NCBI GenBank assembly: GCA_951828585.1
Contig: OX639991.1
Location: 962,576-1,026,575, forward strand
Direction: 5' to 3'
Length of the DNA: 64,000 bases
Source: Longimicrobiales bacterium
GTDB lineage: Bacteria; Gemmatimonadota; Gemmatimonadetes; Longimicrobiales; Gaopeijiaceae
Shown: positions 1 through 8,889 of the stretch, piece by piece
Position numbering within the stretch: position 1 is the first letter of the stretch
How the letters are laid out: each line of letters begins with the position of its first letter
Notes under the pieces: generated by a model
The model's input: only the letters and a program-made list of their open reading frames with translations
Told to the model about the DNA's origin: nothing
The model's database searches: none
Program-made: the position numbers and the translations under genes

Positions 1-466
1 ATGAGCAAAGCGATTGGAAGACTGAGTGTCAGGTTGCAAGGTACCAGGGCCTTCATTGGGGACTCCCTTCGGTTTGGGTAGTTGGCGTCGCTTTAGGCCA
101 ACGCTGTGCACGGGCAGGCGGACCTACCCCGCTGTCGTGGACGGCTAGTGTCTGGGGTTGATGGTGACGTGATCGTGGTTTGTTTTCTCGCGTCTTCCAA
201 CGGTGGAGAGGGGTACCGAGCGACCCCGACGAAGTGAAGCAGGCCGGAGAGAAGTCCAGAGAGGTTCGACCGCCCCCGGCGCTGCTGGTTCGCTTTGAGG
301 CCGCATGGTTTACGGTTTCGGCACCCCGCGCGCGCTGCAGGGCCTGGCTTGAGCTCAGGCAGAACTCGCGGCCCCTGGCGCGGCTAGCTCGTCTTCTTCG
401 CGCCATGGCCATCTCGTTGATTGGATCCAATGGGAAGGTGTGCGTCGTTGCTGGCAAAGGAGCTGA
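1..466. other. unassigned stretch at left edge
   Basis: No gene is recognised here. Open frames exist on both strands, but their translations are Arg/Ala/Ser-rich, lack any known motif and have no convincing ribosome binding site. The block lies directly upstream of a transposase remnant, so it may be insertion-element flank or decayed coding DNA. Confidence 0.4.
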
Positions 467-880
467 AGTGAACTAGATGACGGTAGTGGACCTTGTGGAG
501 GTTGTCAAGTCAAAGGGGAGAGAGTCGGGGTGGATGCGGCGAACGAGTTCCTGAAGGACTTCTGGCCACGCTTCAACACGGCGTTCACGGTGGAGCCGGA
601 GAGCGCGTTCTCGCCCCTGGTGCCGTCGATGAAAGCGAAGCTTCCCGACATCTCCTGCCTGAAGACGGAGCGGACGGTCGGCAACGACAACTGCGTCTCA
701 TACAAGGGCAGGACGCTGCAGATTCCGCCCCAGCGTCACCGGTGCCACTGCGTGCGGGCCAGGGTGATGGTCCACGAGTACGAGGACGGCGCCATGGCCG
801 TCTTCCACGGGAGCTGGAGGCTGGGGCAGTACGATGCGAATGAGAGGCTGCTGCTGGACCGGGCCGGAGCAGCGGCATGA
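467..880 (+). pseudogene. ISNCY-type transposase, C-terminal remnant
   Basis: The frame opens after a stop at 464-466 and runs to the TGA at 878-880. It reads as the C-terminal part of an ISNCY-family (integrase-like) transposase. Recognisable family features are the FLKDFWPRFN segment, then a stretch around ERTVGNDNCVSYKGR, and then RHRCHCVRARVMVHEY. The N-terminal helix-turn-helix and the DDE catalytic core are absent, so it cannot be active. A GTG at 530 is only the first possible start of the remnant. It probably marks an old insertion next to the oxidase region. The family call rests on remembered motif similarity. Confidence 0.7.
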
Positions 881-1218
881 GCCGTTCCGCCTCCATCCTC
901 GGCTCGCTCCGCTGGCCTCGTCGGACGGCGGAACCCCAAAAGCGGACATTTCATTCATGTGCTCTGAATGGCCGGACATTCCATTTGCTCCCGACAGTCA
1001 AAGGCCAAAGAGAGTCGATGCCCACCCACACCCGGCCCCAGCAAACCCCTCCCTCACCTGTCTCAGCGCCGACAGACTCAACGCCGAGAGTCCCGGCTAC
1101 AGCGCGCTTGGTGAAGATCTGGATGAAGCCGCTCCCACGCACACCAGATCGCCCAAGAGGTCAACCGCACTTTACATTCTGTCAACCAAAGTTACCGCCC
1201 CAAGCCGGATCCGCTCCC
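881..1218. other. intergenic region with insertion-element end-like repeats
   Basis: No gene is supported. Two imperfect copies of a short motif (GCGGACATTTCATT at about 942-957 and GCCGGACATTCCATT at about 970-985) lie just beyond the transposase remnant. They look like remains of an insertion-sequence end. The rest, up to the ATG at 1219, shows no motif I can name. Confidence 0.4.
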
Positions 1219-2154
1219 ATGAGACCACGAATCGTCCTCCTCGCCGCCACCCTCGCCCCCCTCCTCCCCGCCACCACCCCGGCACAGCAGCCCCCATCAA
1301 CCGACACAACCACCGCCCGCGTCGTCGTCCTCGGCACGGGAACCCCCAACGCCGACCCCGACCGCTGGGGCCCGGCTGTGGCAGTCGTAGCCGGCGGGCG
1401 CGCATACCTGGTCGACGCGGGCGCGGGGGTCGTCCGCCGGGCCGCCACCGCCGCCCGCGACCACGAAATCGCCGCGCTGGCACCGGAGGGACTCGACCGC
1501 GTCTTCATCACCCACCTGCACTCGGATCACACCGTGGGACTCCCCGACCTGATCCTCTCGCCGTGGGTGCTCGACCGCCCCGGGCCGCTGCTCGTCTTCG
1601 GCCCCCCCGGCACAGCCGCCATGGCCGCCCACATCGAGGAGGCGTGGCGGGAGGACATCCACATGCGGCTCTTCGGACTGGAGCCGCGCGACGCCAACGC
1701 CGACGCCTACCGCGCCCCCGTGACGGAAACGACCGGCGGCGTGGTCTACGAAGACGAAAACGTGCGCGTCACGGCGATCCCGGTGCTGCACGGGTCCTGG
1801 CCGCACCCGCTCGGCTACCGCTTCGACGGCGGCGGCCGCTCCATCGTGATCTCGGGGGACGCGCGCCCCTCCGAAACGCTGGTGGAGGCGTGCGACGGCT
1901 GCGACGTGCTGGTCCACGAGGTGTACTCGGCGGAGGCGTTTCAGCGGCGGCCGCCCGAATGGCAGGCCTACCACGCCGGCTCCCACACCTCCACGGTGGA
2001 GCTCGCGGAGCTGGCCGGGCGGGCGCGTCCGGGGTTGTTGGTTCTGTACCACCAGCTCTACTGGGGCGCCACCGACGAGGACCTGCTGCGCGAGATTCGG
2101 GAGGCGGGGTATGGGGGGCGGGTGGTCTCCGCGGTGGATCTCGGGGTGTATTGA
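1219..2154 (+). CDS. secreted MBL-fold metallo-hydrolase (RNase Z-like superfamily)
   Basis: This is a 311-residue protein. The ATG at 1219 is preferred over upstream starts because it begins a clear signal peptide (MRPRIVLLAATLAPLLPATTPAQ). The metallo-beta-lactamase fold follows: a GTGTPNADPDRWGP segment near residue 40, the zinc motif THLHSDH at 98-104, then ISGDARPSE and a late VLVHEVYS segment. This arrangement is that of the RNase Z/arylsulfatase-like branch, and the signal peptide argues for a periplasmic hydrolase rather than tRNA processing. The substrate cannot be read from the sequence. It is followed, after about 100 bases, by the cytochrome oxidase operon. Confidence 0.85.
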   Translation: MRPRIVLLAATLAPLLPATTPAQQPPSTDTTTARVVVLGTGTPNADPDRWGPAVAVVAGGRAYLVDAGAGVVRRAATAARDHEIAALAPEGLDRVFITHLHSDHTVGLPDLILSPWVLDRPGPLLVFGPPGTAAMAAHIEEAWREDIHMRLFGLEPRDANADAYRAPVTETTGGVVYEDENVRVTAIPVLHGSWPHPLGYRFDGGGRSIVISGDARPSETLVEACDGCDVLVHEVYSAEAFQRRPPEWQAYHAGSHTSTVELAELAGRARPGLLVLYHQLYWGATDEDLLREIREAGYGGRVVSAVDLGVY

Positions 2155-2258
2155 ACCACCGGCCATTGCCCGACCCGTCCCCGGTCGCTAGAATCCGCGC
2201 GCCGAATTCGCGATCTTACAGGGCGGGTTTTCGGAGATCAATCCGCCGAGCGAGGACA

Positions 2259-3281
2259 ATGACGAGGTTCCCGACAAAGCACTTTAACAGGACATACCAC
2301 GCCACCGCCGCCGCACTGCTGGCGGTCCTGACGGGCGCGTGCGGCGGCTCCGAACCCGGTCTGGTCCGGGGCGAACTTCTCTTCGACACCTGCTCGCCCT
2401 GCCACGGCGACGACGGCGCCGGCAAGCAATCGCTGGGGGCGCCGGCCATCGCGGGGGGGTCCGGCTGGTACCTCTCCGCCCAGCTCCTGAAGTTCAGGGG
2501 GGGTGTGCGGGGGTATCACCATACCGATGACGAAGGGCTGCGCATGCGCCCCATGTCGCGCGCGCTCTTCGACGCCACGGGAGACATCGAATCGGTGGTG
2601 GAGTACGTGGTCAGCCTGCCGATACCGGATCCGCCGAGCACCGCCGAGGGGGGAGATGTCGAGGCCGGCGAGGCGGAGTACCTGGCGCTCTGCGCGAACT
2701 GCCACGGCAGGGACGGCCGGGGCGACGAGACGCTCCAGGCACCGTCCATGCTGCACCTGAACGACTGGTACATCGCGTCGTCGCTGAGGAAATACCGGGA
2801 TGCGGTGCGGGGCGCGAGGGGAGACGGCTTCGAGGCCAACATGCGGGCGGCCATGACCGGGGTCACGGACGAGCGCATCGACAACGTCACCGCCTACATC
2901 ATGACCATGCAGCGGCTGCCCCGGAAGGCGGCCGCTCCACCTCCGCCGCCGCTGCCGCCCATCGACATCGACCCCGCGATCCTGCCCGAGGAGGTAACGG
3001 TCGCGATGGTCGAGGAAGGACAGCAGATCTTCAACACGGGCACCGGAATCTGCTTCACCTGCCACGTGCGCGAGGGAGTAGGCGGAGCACTCGCCCCGCC
3101 CCTCATCGACGACGAGTGGCTCAACATCGACGGCGAGTACGAGTCGATCGTGCAAATCATCATGGACGGGGTTCAAGAGCCGATGGAGTACCCCGGGATG
3201 ATGCAGGAGCGGGCGGGCATGCCCCTCACCGACGAACAGGTGCGCGCCGTAGCCGCCTACGTATTCACCCTCAGCCGCTGA
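2259..3281 (+). CDS. triheme cytochrome c lipoprotein
   Basis: This 340-residue protein has a lipobox (LTGAC, Cys28) after a short hydrophobic segment, so it is probably anchored to a membrane on the periplasmic side. Three class I cytochrome c domains carry CSPCH (45-49), CANCH (145-149) and CFTCH (265-269). Candidate methionine ligands lie in RMRPMS, ANMRAAM and the late YPGMMQERAGMP segment. A proline-rich linker separates domains two and three. It ends five bases before the next gene and leads the oxidase operon, so it is the likely electron donor to the CuA site of CoxB. The first two domains resemble each other, which suggests internal duplication. Confidence 0.9.
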   Translation: MTRFPTKHFNRTYHATAAALLAVLTGACGGSEPGLVRGELLFDTCSPCHGDDGAGKQSLGAPAIAGGSGWYLSAQLLKFRGGVRGYHHTDDEGLRMRPMSRALFDATGDIESVVEYVVSLPIPDPPSTAEGGDVEAGEAEYLALCANCHGRDGRGDETLQAPSMLHLNDWYIASSLRKYRDAVRGARGDGFEANMRAAMTGVTDERIDNVTAYIMTMQRLPRKAAAPPPPPLPPIDIDPAILPEEVTVAMVEEGQQIFNTGTGICFTCHVREGVGGALAPPLIDDEWLNIDGEYESIVQIIMDGVQEPMEYPGMMQERAGMPLTDEQVRAVAAYVFTLSR

Positions 3282-3286
3282 CGACC

Positions 3287-3469
3287 ATGGCAGCGAACCC
3301 AACCACCGACGGACCCACCCACGCCGAGCTGGCCGCGCAGATTCCCGACGCGGCCCCGGACGAGACCAACGAGGCTGTCATCTTCGCGCGGAAAACCATT
3401 CGGTGGACGGTGCTGCTGGCGATCGGCTTCGTCGGCTCGGCGGTGGTCTACACCTTCATCATGCAATGA
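3287..3469 (+). CDS. small single-span membrane protein of the oxidase operon
   Basis: This 60-residue protein starts at an ATG five bases after the cytochrome c stop. Residues 1-35 are hydrophilic and acidic (many Ala, Asp and Glu). Residues about 39-58 form one transmembrane helix (WTVLLAIGFVGSAVVYTFI). It has no cofactor motif. Its place between the cytochrome donor and CoxB suggests a small accessory or assembly subunit comparable in role to CcoQ or CtaJ-type peptides, but no homology to these is visible. Confidence 0.75.
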   Translation: MAANPTTDGPTHAELAAQIPDAAPDETNEAVIFARKTIRWTVLLAIGFVGSAVVYTFIMQ

Positions 3470-3489
3470 ACGAAAGGGATTTCCTGTAG

Positions 3490-4239
3490 ATGGGCTTCCT
3501 CGAACGCCTGGGCCACTTCTTCGACGACATCGGACTGATCCGGATCGGCTCCTCCTACGCGGCGGACATCGACTTCCTGATCGTGCTGGTGACGCTGGTG
3601 GTGGGGGTGTGGTTCGTCGCCGCCGAACTCATCTTCGTCTACTTCATCATGAAGTTCCGGGATAAGGGGGACGGGCGCAGGGCCGACTACATCGACGGGA
3701 AGAACAAGCGCCACAAGAAGTGGATCACGTATCCCCACCTGGCGGTGCTGGTCTTCGACGTCCTGATCATCGTGGTGTCGTTCAACGTCTGGCACAAAAT
3801 CAAGCTGGACCTGCCCGAGAACCCCGACTGTGTGATCCGGGTCACCGGGCAGCAGTGGGCCTGGATCTTCCAGCACTGCGGCGCGGACGGGGAACTGGAC
3901 ACGGCCGACGACATCTACACGGTGGACGAGCTTCACGTCGAGAACGATAAGCTCTACCACTTCAAGCTCGAAGCCAAGGACGTCCTCCACAGCTTCTCGG
4001 TCCCGGTCTGGCGCATCAAGCAGGACGCGATCCCGGGGCGCAGCATCACCGGGTGGTTCCAGCCAACCCTGACGGGCGAGTTCGATGTCCAGTGCGCCGA
4101 GATCTGCGGCTTCGGCCATACCGTCATGCAGGGCACGGCTTTCGTGGAGACCGCGGAAGAACACGCCGCCTGGGTCGCGGCGAACACGCCGGCGGAGGCC
4201 GCCACGCCGACCGCCGACAACACGCCTTCGGCCCGGTAG
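3490..4239 (+). CDS. coxB: cytochrome c oxidase subunit II
   Basis: This 249-residue protein has two N-terminal transmembrane helices (about 28-53 and 82-100) and a periplasmic cupredoxin domain. The binuclear CuA site is complete: His167 in LHSFSVP, then Cys202, Glu204, Cys206, His210 and Met213 in CAEICGFGHTVM. The aromatic electron-entry patch is GQQWAWIF at 120-127. There is no fused C-terminal heme domain, so electrons should come from a separate cytochrome such as the triheme protein encoded upstream. It starts 20 bases after the small membrane protein and ends 18 bases before coxA, in one transcription unit. Confidence 0.97.
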   Translation: MGFLERLGHFFDDIGLIRIGSSYAADIDFLIVLVTLVVGVWFVAAELIFVYFIMKFRDKGDGRRADYIDGKNKRHKKWITYPHLAVLVFDVLIIVVSFNVWHKIKLDLPENPDCVIRVTGQQWAWIFQHCGADGELDTADDIYTVDELHVENDKLYHFKLEAKDVLHSFSVPVWRIKQDAIPGRSITGWFQPTLTGEFDVQCAEICGFGHTVMQGTAFVETAEEHAAWVAANTPAEAATPTADNTPSAR

Positions 4240-4257
4240 CGAGAATGGAGTACCGAT

Positions 4258-5988
4258 ATGGTTGAGCCCGCCGTCGATCTGACGCACGGACACCCCCACG
4301 ACGACCACGAACACCACGGTCCCCAGGGGTGGTTGAAGTACCTCTGGTCCACGGACCACAAGGTCATCGCCATGCAGTACATGTTCACGGGCATGTTCAT
4401 GGCCATGGTCGGCGGGTTCATGGCGTACGTCTTCCGCATGCAGCTGGCCTTCCCCGGGATGAACGTGCCCGGGTTCGGGATGGTCTCGATGGGCGAATAC
4501 AACGCCCTGGTCACCAATCACGGCACGATCATGATCTTCTGGGTGGCCATGCCGGTGCTCCTGGCCGCCTTCGGGAACTTCCTGATCCCGCTCATGGTCG
4601 GGACGGACGACATGGTCTTCCCCAAGATCAACCGGCTGTCGTTCCAGGTCTTCTTCGTCAGCACGATCGTGATCCTGGCGTCGCTGGTGGTGGAAGGGGG
4701 AGGATTCGCCGGTGCCTGGACGGCCTACCCGCCGCTCTCGGCGAACGAGACGTACAACCTCACGCCGCTCGGGAGTACGCTCTGGGTGATCGGGGTGGGA
4801 CTGGAGTTCGTGGCCTTCCTCCTTGGCGGGATCAACTTCATCACCACACTGATGAATTCCCGCGCGCCCGGGATGCGCGCCTTCGACGTGCCGCTGGTGG
4901 TGTGGATGATCGTGGTCGCGAGCATCCTCTTCATGCTGTCGGTGGGGCCGCTGCTGGCGGGCGCGATCATGCTGATCTTCGACCAGACGATCGGGACCGG
5001 CTTCTTCAACCCGGCCACCGGGGGCGATCCGATCCTGTGGCAGCACCTCTTCTGGTTCTTCGGGCACCCCGAGGTCTACGTCGTGCTGCTGCCGGCGATG
5101 GGCGTGGTGATCGAGATCATCGCGACCTTCGCGCGCAAGAAGGTCTTCGGCTACCGGATCGTGATCTTCACGGTCGTGGCCACGGGCGTCCTGAGCTTCT
5201 TCGTGTGGGCCCACCACCAGTTCATCGCGGGAATCGACCCGCGCATGGCGAACATCTTCACCATCACGACGCTGCTCATCTCGGTCCCCATCGCGGAGCT
5301 GTGCTTCGTCTACATTGCCACGCTCTACGGAGGCTCGATCCGGCTCACCACACCCATGCTGTGGGCGCTCGCCTTCGTGGCCGAGTTCCTGATCGGGGGC
5401 GTGACCGGGATCTTCCTGGGCGCGGCGGGCGCGGACATCTACTTCCACGACACGTACTTCGTCCTGGCCCACTTCCACTACACCTTCTTCCCGATCGCCA
5501 TCATAGGGACCTATGCGGCCTTCACCTACTGGTTCCCCAAGATGTTCGGGAAGATGATGGACGACCGCCTGGGCAAATGGCACTTCTGGCTCACGATCAT
5601 CCCCTTCAACATGATCTTCATCCCGCTCTTCGTGCTCGGGATGGGGGGACAGCACCGCCGCATCTCCAACTACTCAGGCTTCTCCGAGCTGGCGCGCGAC
5701 GGCTTCCAGGACATACGGGTGTTCGCGACGGTTTCGCTGCTGATCATGCTCCTCGCGCAACTCATCTTCTTCTACAACTGCTGGAAGACCTGGCGCTCCG
5801 GCCCGAAGGCGGGGAAGAACCCGTGGAAGGCGAACTCTCTGGAGTGGACCACCGAGTCGCCCCCGCCGCACGGCAACTGGCACCCCGACGAGATGCCGGT
5901 CGTCCACCGGGGACCCTACGAATTCAGCGTTCCCGGCCGCGAGGACGACTACTGGCCTCAGAACGAACCCCCCCGACGAGACTCCTGA
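4258..5988 (+). CDS. coxA: cytochrome c oxidase subunit I
   Basis: This 576-residue protein has about twelve transmembrane helices and is the catalytic oxygen-reducing subunit. His88 and His407 are the expected heme a ligands and His405 the heme a3 ligand (LAHFHY). CuB ligands are His270, His319 and His320, with the cross-linking Tyr274 in GHPEVY. Glu272 marks the D-pathway end typical of A1-type oxidases. The segment where most A-family enzymes have VPTGIK reads SVPIAEL (342-348), so the usual K-pathway lysine is replaced by Leu348 with Glu347 before it. The N-terminus is His/Asp-rich. It sits between coxB and coxC in the operon. Confidence 0.97.
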   Translation: MVEPAVDLTHGHPHDDHEHHGPQGWLKYLWSTDHKVIAMQYMFTGMFMAMVGGFMAYVFRMQLAFPGMNVPGFGMVSMGEYNALVTNHGTIMIFWVAMPVLLAAFGNFLIPLMVGTDDMVFPKINRLSFQVFFVSTIVILASLVVEGGGFAGAWTAYPPLSANETYNLTPLGSTLWVIGVGLEFVAFLLGGINFITTLMNSRAPGMRAFDVPLVVWMIVVASILFMLSVGPLLAGAIMLIFDQTIGTGFFNPATGGDPILWQHLFWFFGHPEVYVVLLPAMGVVIEIIATFARKKVFGYRIVIFTVVATGVLSFFVWAHHQFIAGIDPRMANIFTITTLLISVPIAELCFVYIATLYGGSIRLTTPMLWALAFVAEFLIGGVTGIFLGAAGADIYFHDTYFVLAHFHYTFFPIAIIGTYAAFTYWFPKMFGKMMDDRLGKWHFWLTIIPFNMIFIPLFVLGMGGQHRRISNYSGFSELARDGFQDIRVFATVSLLIMLLAQLIFFYNCWKTWRSGPKAGKNPWKANSLEWTTESPPPHGNWHPDEMPVVHRGPYEFSVPGREDDYWPQNEPPRRDS

Positions 5989-6079
5989 TGCTGCTCACGC
6001 ACGTTCGTTCGTCCTGTTCACTCAACCACATGCTCCGGGAGGCCCCGGAGGGATGGGCTGACCGCACGGGGGCAACCAC

Positions 6080-6649
6080 ATGAGGCCCATCGCGACGACC
6101 CGCGCCGCGACCGGGATCGCCACCGGCAAGCTCGCCGTGTGGTGGGTCCTGGCCTCCGAGGTGGTCATCTTCGGGGGACTGCTGGCGTCGTACGTGATGT
6201 TCCGTCTGGGGCACCCGGAGTGGGCCGACGCCGCAGCGGTCACGAACACGTACATTGGGGCCTTCAACACCTGGGTGCTCCTTACCTCGAGCCTGACCGC
6301 GGTGCTCGCGCATCAGGCCGCCGAGAAGGGTGACGGCAAGAGAGCCGCGATGTTCCTGTATTGCACCATCTTCGGCGCTCTCGTCTTCCTCGGCGTCAAG
6401 ACCTACGAGTGGTGGTACGAGATCTCCCACGGGTACACGATCACCTCGAACGGCTTCTGGGCGTTCTACTACACCGCCGCCGGCCTTCACGCCTTCCACG
6501 TGATCGCGGGCGCGGTGATCATGGCCTTCGTGGCCAGGGACGCCGCCAGGGGCCGCGAGCTCCACCGCGTCGAACTGATAGGGATCTACTGGCACTTCGT
6601 CGATATCGTGTGGATCTTCCTGTTCCCTCTGCTCTACATCGCGAAATAA
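6080..6649 (+). CDS. coxC: cytochrome c oxidase subunit III, first copy
   Basis: This 189-residue heme-copper oxidase subunit III has about five transmembrane helices. Family marks include WWVLASEVVIFGGL near residue 25, the KTYEWWYEI segment, AGLHAFHVIAG and the closing YWHFVDIVWIFLFPLLYI. It follows coxA after 91 bases and is followed by the subunit IV gene after three bases. A second, divergent subunit III gene lies at 7398-7994. Two subunit III genes in one operon are seen in some other phyla, including Bacteroidota-like lineages. Confidence 0.93.
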   Translation: MRPIATTRAATGIATGKLAVWWVLASEVVIFGGLLASYVMFRLGHPEWADAAAVTNTYIGAFNTWVLLTSSLTAVLAHQAAEKGDGKRAAMFLYCTIFGALVFLGVKTYEWWYEISHGYTITSNGFWAFYYTAAGLHAFHVIAGAVIMAFVARDAARGRELHRVELIGIYWHFVDIVWIFLFPLLYIAK

Positions 6650-6652
6650 CCC

Positions 6653-7378
6653 ATGGCCGGTCACTCGGAAGGCAAGGGATTCCTCGGCAATCACTACGTG
6701 AAGGTCTATGTGGTGCTGTTGGTGTTGCTGGCGGTCAGCATCGCGGGACCGCTGGTGGGCGAACGGCTGAACCGGCCGGTCGACATCTTCGGGATGCAGT
6801 TCAGTCTCGGCATCGTGATCACGCTGATCACGGCGTTCGGGATCGCGGTCGTCAAGGCCTGGCTCGTCATCAAGAACTTCATGCACCTGTCCATCGAGCG
6901 GCCGATCGCCAAGATCTTCTTGGCGGCCTCGGTGCTGCTGCTTGCGCTCTTCTGGGGCGGCGTGGCGCCGGACGTGCAGCTGCACGACGGGCGCATGTGG
7001 GAGAACCTGGCCGCGAAGGAGGCGGTGGACCGGGGGCTGGCGGAACCCGAACACGCCGGCGACGAGCACGCGACGGACGAGCACGCCGAGGACGTGGCGC
7101 ATGTGAGCCTGGTTCCGACCCACAAGTCGACCGACAACCTGCTCCCGGGGGGCTACAACCTGGCCCACGCGGGGTTCTGGACGGTGCTCATTCTTGTGGC
7201 GGTGGGGACCAACGCGGTGGCGATCATGCTCTCGATCGGGGTGCTGATCCTGGTCTTCGAGACGCTGAGTCACATACCGCTGGTGCGACGGCTGCTGGGG
7301 CCGATCGTGGGCATCGTGATGAAGTTGCCGGGCGTGGGCAGGCTTCGGGCGCGGCTGGTGGGGGCGGGGCAAGCGTAG
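6653..7378 (+). CDS. cytochrome c oxidase subunit IV-like protein
   Basis: This 241-residue protein carries the prokaryotic subunit IV fold (COX4_pro/CtaF-like). Helices lie at about 18-36, 48-68, 82-102 and 170-205. The middle helix pair, with VVKAWLVIKNFMHL, is the recognisable part of the family. A hydrophilic His/Glu/Asp-rich loop (about 115-150) and a long C-terminal extension make it roughly twice the usual subunit IV length. The final helix and basic tail have no identified function. It is tightly packed in the operon: three bases after coxC and 19 before the second subunit III gene. Confidence 0.85.
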   Translation: MAGHSEGKGFLGNHYVKVYVVLLVLLAVSIAGPLVGERLNRPVDIFGMQFSLGIVITLITAFGIAVVKAWLVIKNFMHLSIERPIAKIFLAASVLLLALFWGGVAPDVQLHDGRMWENLAAKEAVDRGLAEPEHAGDEHATDEHAEDVAHVSLVPTHKSTDNLLPGGYNLAHAGFWTVLILVAVGTNAVAIMLSIGVLILVFETLSHIPLVRRLLGPIVGIVMKLPGVGRLRARLVGAGQA

Positions 7379-7397
7379 GAGCGAAAGAGAGGTAGAC

Positions 7398-7994
7398 ATG
7401 ACAGCACGAGCATCGATCATTCCGTTCCGGCCGAGGCCGCGCAGGGCCGAGAAGCTGATCTCCAACGGCGTGCTGGGCATGCTGCTCTTCGTCTTCGTCG
7501 AGGTCATGCTATTCGCGGGCTTCATCTCGGCCTTCGTGATCATCAAGTCGCGCGCGGTGGGTTCGGTGTGGCCGCCGCCCAATCAGCCGCGGCTGCCCTT
7601 CGAGCAGACGGCGGTCAACACGAGCGCGCTCATCGCGAGCGGGATCGTGCTGCTGATCGCGCACCGGCTGTACCAGCGCGGGAAGGAGTCGGTCGGGGTG
7701 CTGCTGGCGTTGGCGACGGTGCTCGGCGGGGTGTTCGTGTGGCTGCAGGGCGTGGAGTGGGTGGCGCTGATTCGCGAAGGGCTCACGCTCACGTCGTCGA
7801 ACTACGGCGCGCTCTTCTACACCATCATCGGGGCGCACGCGGCGCATGCGGTGGTGGCGATCTGCGTACTCGCGTGGGCGTGGGTGCGGATGATGAGGGG
7901 CAGGCTGTCCCGCGAGGCGATGTCGACGGTGTCGCTGTTCTGGTACTTCGTGGTGCTGGTCTGGCCGTTTCTGTACTTCCAGGTTTACTTGTAG
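7398..7994 (+). CDS. cytochrome c oxidase subunit III, second copy
   Basis: This 198-residue subunit III family protein has about five helices. Landmarks are GMLLFVFVEVMLFAGFIS (about 29-46), a second-helix region with NTSALIASG, the middle GVEWVALIREG, GAHAAHAV and the final SLFWYFVVLVWPFLYFQVYL. It is clearly divergent from the copy at 6080-6649. It may be an alternative or additional subunit of the same complex. It is preceded by a GA-rich ribosome binding site (about 7380-7395) and ends three bases before the last small operon gene. Confidence 0.92.
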   Translation: MTARASIIPFRPRPRRAEKLISNGVLGMLLFVFVEVMLFAGFISAFVIIKSRAVGSVWPPPNQPRLPFEQTAVNTSALIASGIVLLIAHRLYQRGKESVGVLLALATVLGGVFVWLQGVEWVALIREGLTLTSSNYGALFYTIIGAHAAHAVVAICVLAWAWVRMMRGRLSREAMSTVSLFWYFVVLVWPFLYFQVYL

Positions 7995-7997
7995 GGC

Positions 7998-8261
7998 ATG
8001 GATTTGAAACGCGGGATTCGGATCGGACGCTGGGCGATGCTCGGCGCGGCGGGGGCGGCCCTGGTATTGACGGCCGCGTTCCCGGAGGCCGCGCACGCAT
8101 GTCCCGTGTGTTTCGACCGGGACGACGAGGCGCGGATCGCCTTTCTGGCCACGACGGGGCTGCTGACGCTGCTGCCGCTGGGGCTGGTGGTGGGGACGGG
8201 GGCGTGGTTGAGGCGGCGGGCGCGTGAGCTGCGGGGGGATGAGGGGGGCGGGGGGGACTGA
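7998..8261 (+). CDS. small membrane protein with CPVC motif
   Basis: This 87-residue protein has a signal-like N-terminus (residues 8-35, ending AHAC), the motif CPVCF at 36-40, a short acidic segment and one transmembrane helix (about 49-68), followed by a basic and then Gly-rich tail. It is the last gene of the oxidase operon. A CXXC facing the periplasm could be redox-active or bind copper, so a role in CuA maturation is conceivable, but this is inference from position and cysteine spacing only. No family with an assigned function is recognised. Confidence 0.7.
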   Translation: MDLKRGIRIGRWAMLGAAGAALVLTAAFPEAAHACPVCFDRDDEARIAFLATTGLLTLLPLGLVVGTGAWLRRRARELRGDEGGGGD

Positions 8262-8309
8262 AGGGGCCCTCCACGATTCGAGCCACACACCGCCTCAGGG
8301 GACCAGGGG

Positions 8310-8639
8310 ATGAGAATGGCCAACGAGGCTTGGACCGAGAGGCAGACCCGAACTCCGGAGGCTCGGAGGCGGTACGAGGAGGAGCGGCTGATTCTGTGGA
8401 CGACGGAGGCGATCTGCGAGGCCATGGAGGAGCGGGGCCTCAACCGCGCCGCCGTCGCAGGGAAGCTGGGCACCAGCCGCGCGAACGTCACGCAGCTCCT
8501 GAGCGGATCGCGGAACATGACGCTGCGTAGTCTCGCCGGTCTGGCGCACGCTTGCGGCATGCGGGCGGAGATCGGCCTGGAGGAGTCGAGGGGGCCGCGT
8601 CCTTTCCCGAGGACGCCCTTCAGCACTTCGCCGACCTGA
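8310..8639 (+). CDS. XRE-type helix-turn-helix regulator
   Basis: This 109-residue protein has an N-terminal charged helix and a lambda-repressor-like helix-turn-helix at about residues 43-82. The recognisable core is RAAVAGKLGTSRANVTQLL followed by GSRNMTLRSLAGLAHACG. Proteins of this form are common as antitoxins or small autoregulators. No toxin gene precedes it; the oxidase operon ends 49 bases upstream. The last 20 residues (RPFPRTPFSTSPT) look unlike the family, and an overlapping frame continues with better-looking coding sequence, so a frameshift near 8600 is possible. It precedes a FitA/VapB-VapC pair and the ATPase cassette. Confidence 0.75.
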   Translation: MRMANEAWTERQTRTPEARRRYEEERLILWTTEAICEAMEERGLNRAAVAGKLGTSRANVTQLLSGSRNMTLRSLAGLAHACGMRAEIGLEESRGPRPFPRTPFSTSPT

Positions 8640-8830
8640 ACGGGACCTACAACGTCCGGCCCTACTGGCGCGAGCTGGTGCATACGTTCACGGGGCGGGC
8701 GGGACTGAGCGGCATTGTCGTCCCCGTGTTCAAGCCGCCGGTGCGCCCGGTGCCCACGCAGGAGGAGCTCACGTTGGAGCAACACAGTGGATCCCCGGCG
8801 CTGCCCGAATCCGCTACCACGCCTGGATGA
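8552..8830 (+). pseudogene. possible frameshifted continuation of the XRE gene
   Basis: A 92-codon frame overlaps the end of the XRE gene. From about 8605 it reads SFPEDALQHFADLNGTYNVR and continues to TLEQHSGSPALP before stopping. Its composition looks more protein-like than the terminal residues of the XRE frame, so it may be the original C-terminus separated by a one-base change. No family was recognised. It could equally be an unrelated chance frame. Confidence 0.25.
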
Positions 8831-8889
8831 CCGTCCTGACTGGACGTTTGCTGCTTGCGCTTTGCCTTCCATGACCGCAAGTTGCTAGC

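Noticed and set aside
834-2258. Upstream part of a long plus-strand frame continuous with the triheme cytochrome
   Set aside because: The part before 2259 is Arg/Pro-rich and overlaps the MBL-fold gene in another frame; the lipoprotein signal fixes the start at 2259.
3448-5655. 735-codon open frame on the minus strand across coxB and coxA
   Set aside because: It is the antisense shadow of two unmistakable oxidase genes; its His/Asp/Glu/Arg-rich composition is typical for reverse frames of GC-rich DNA.
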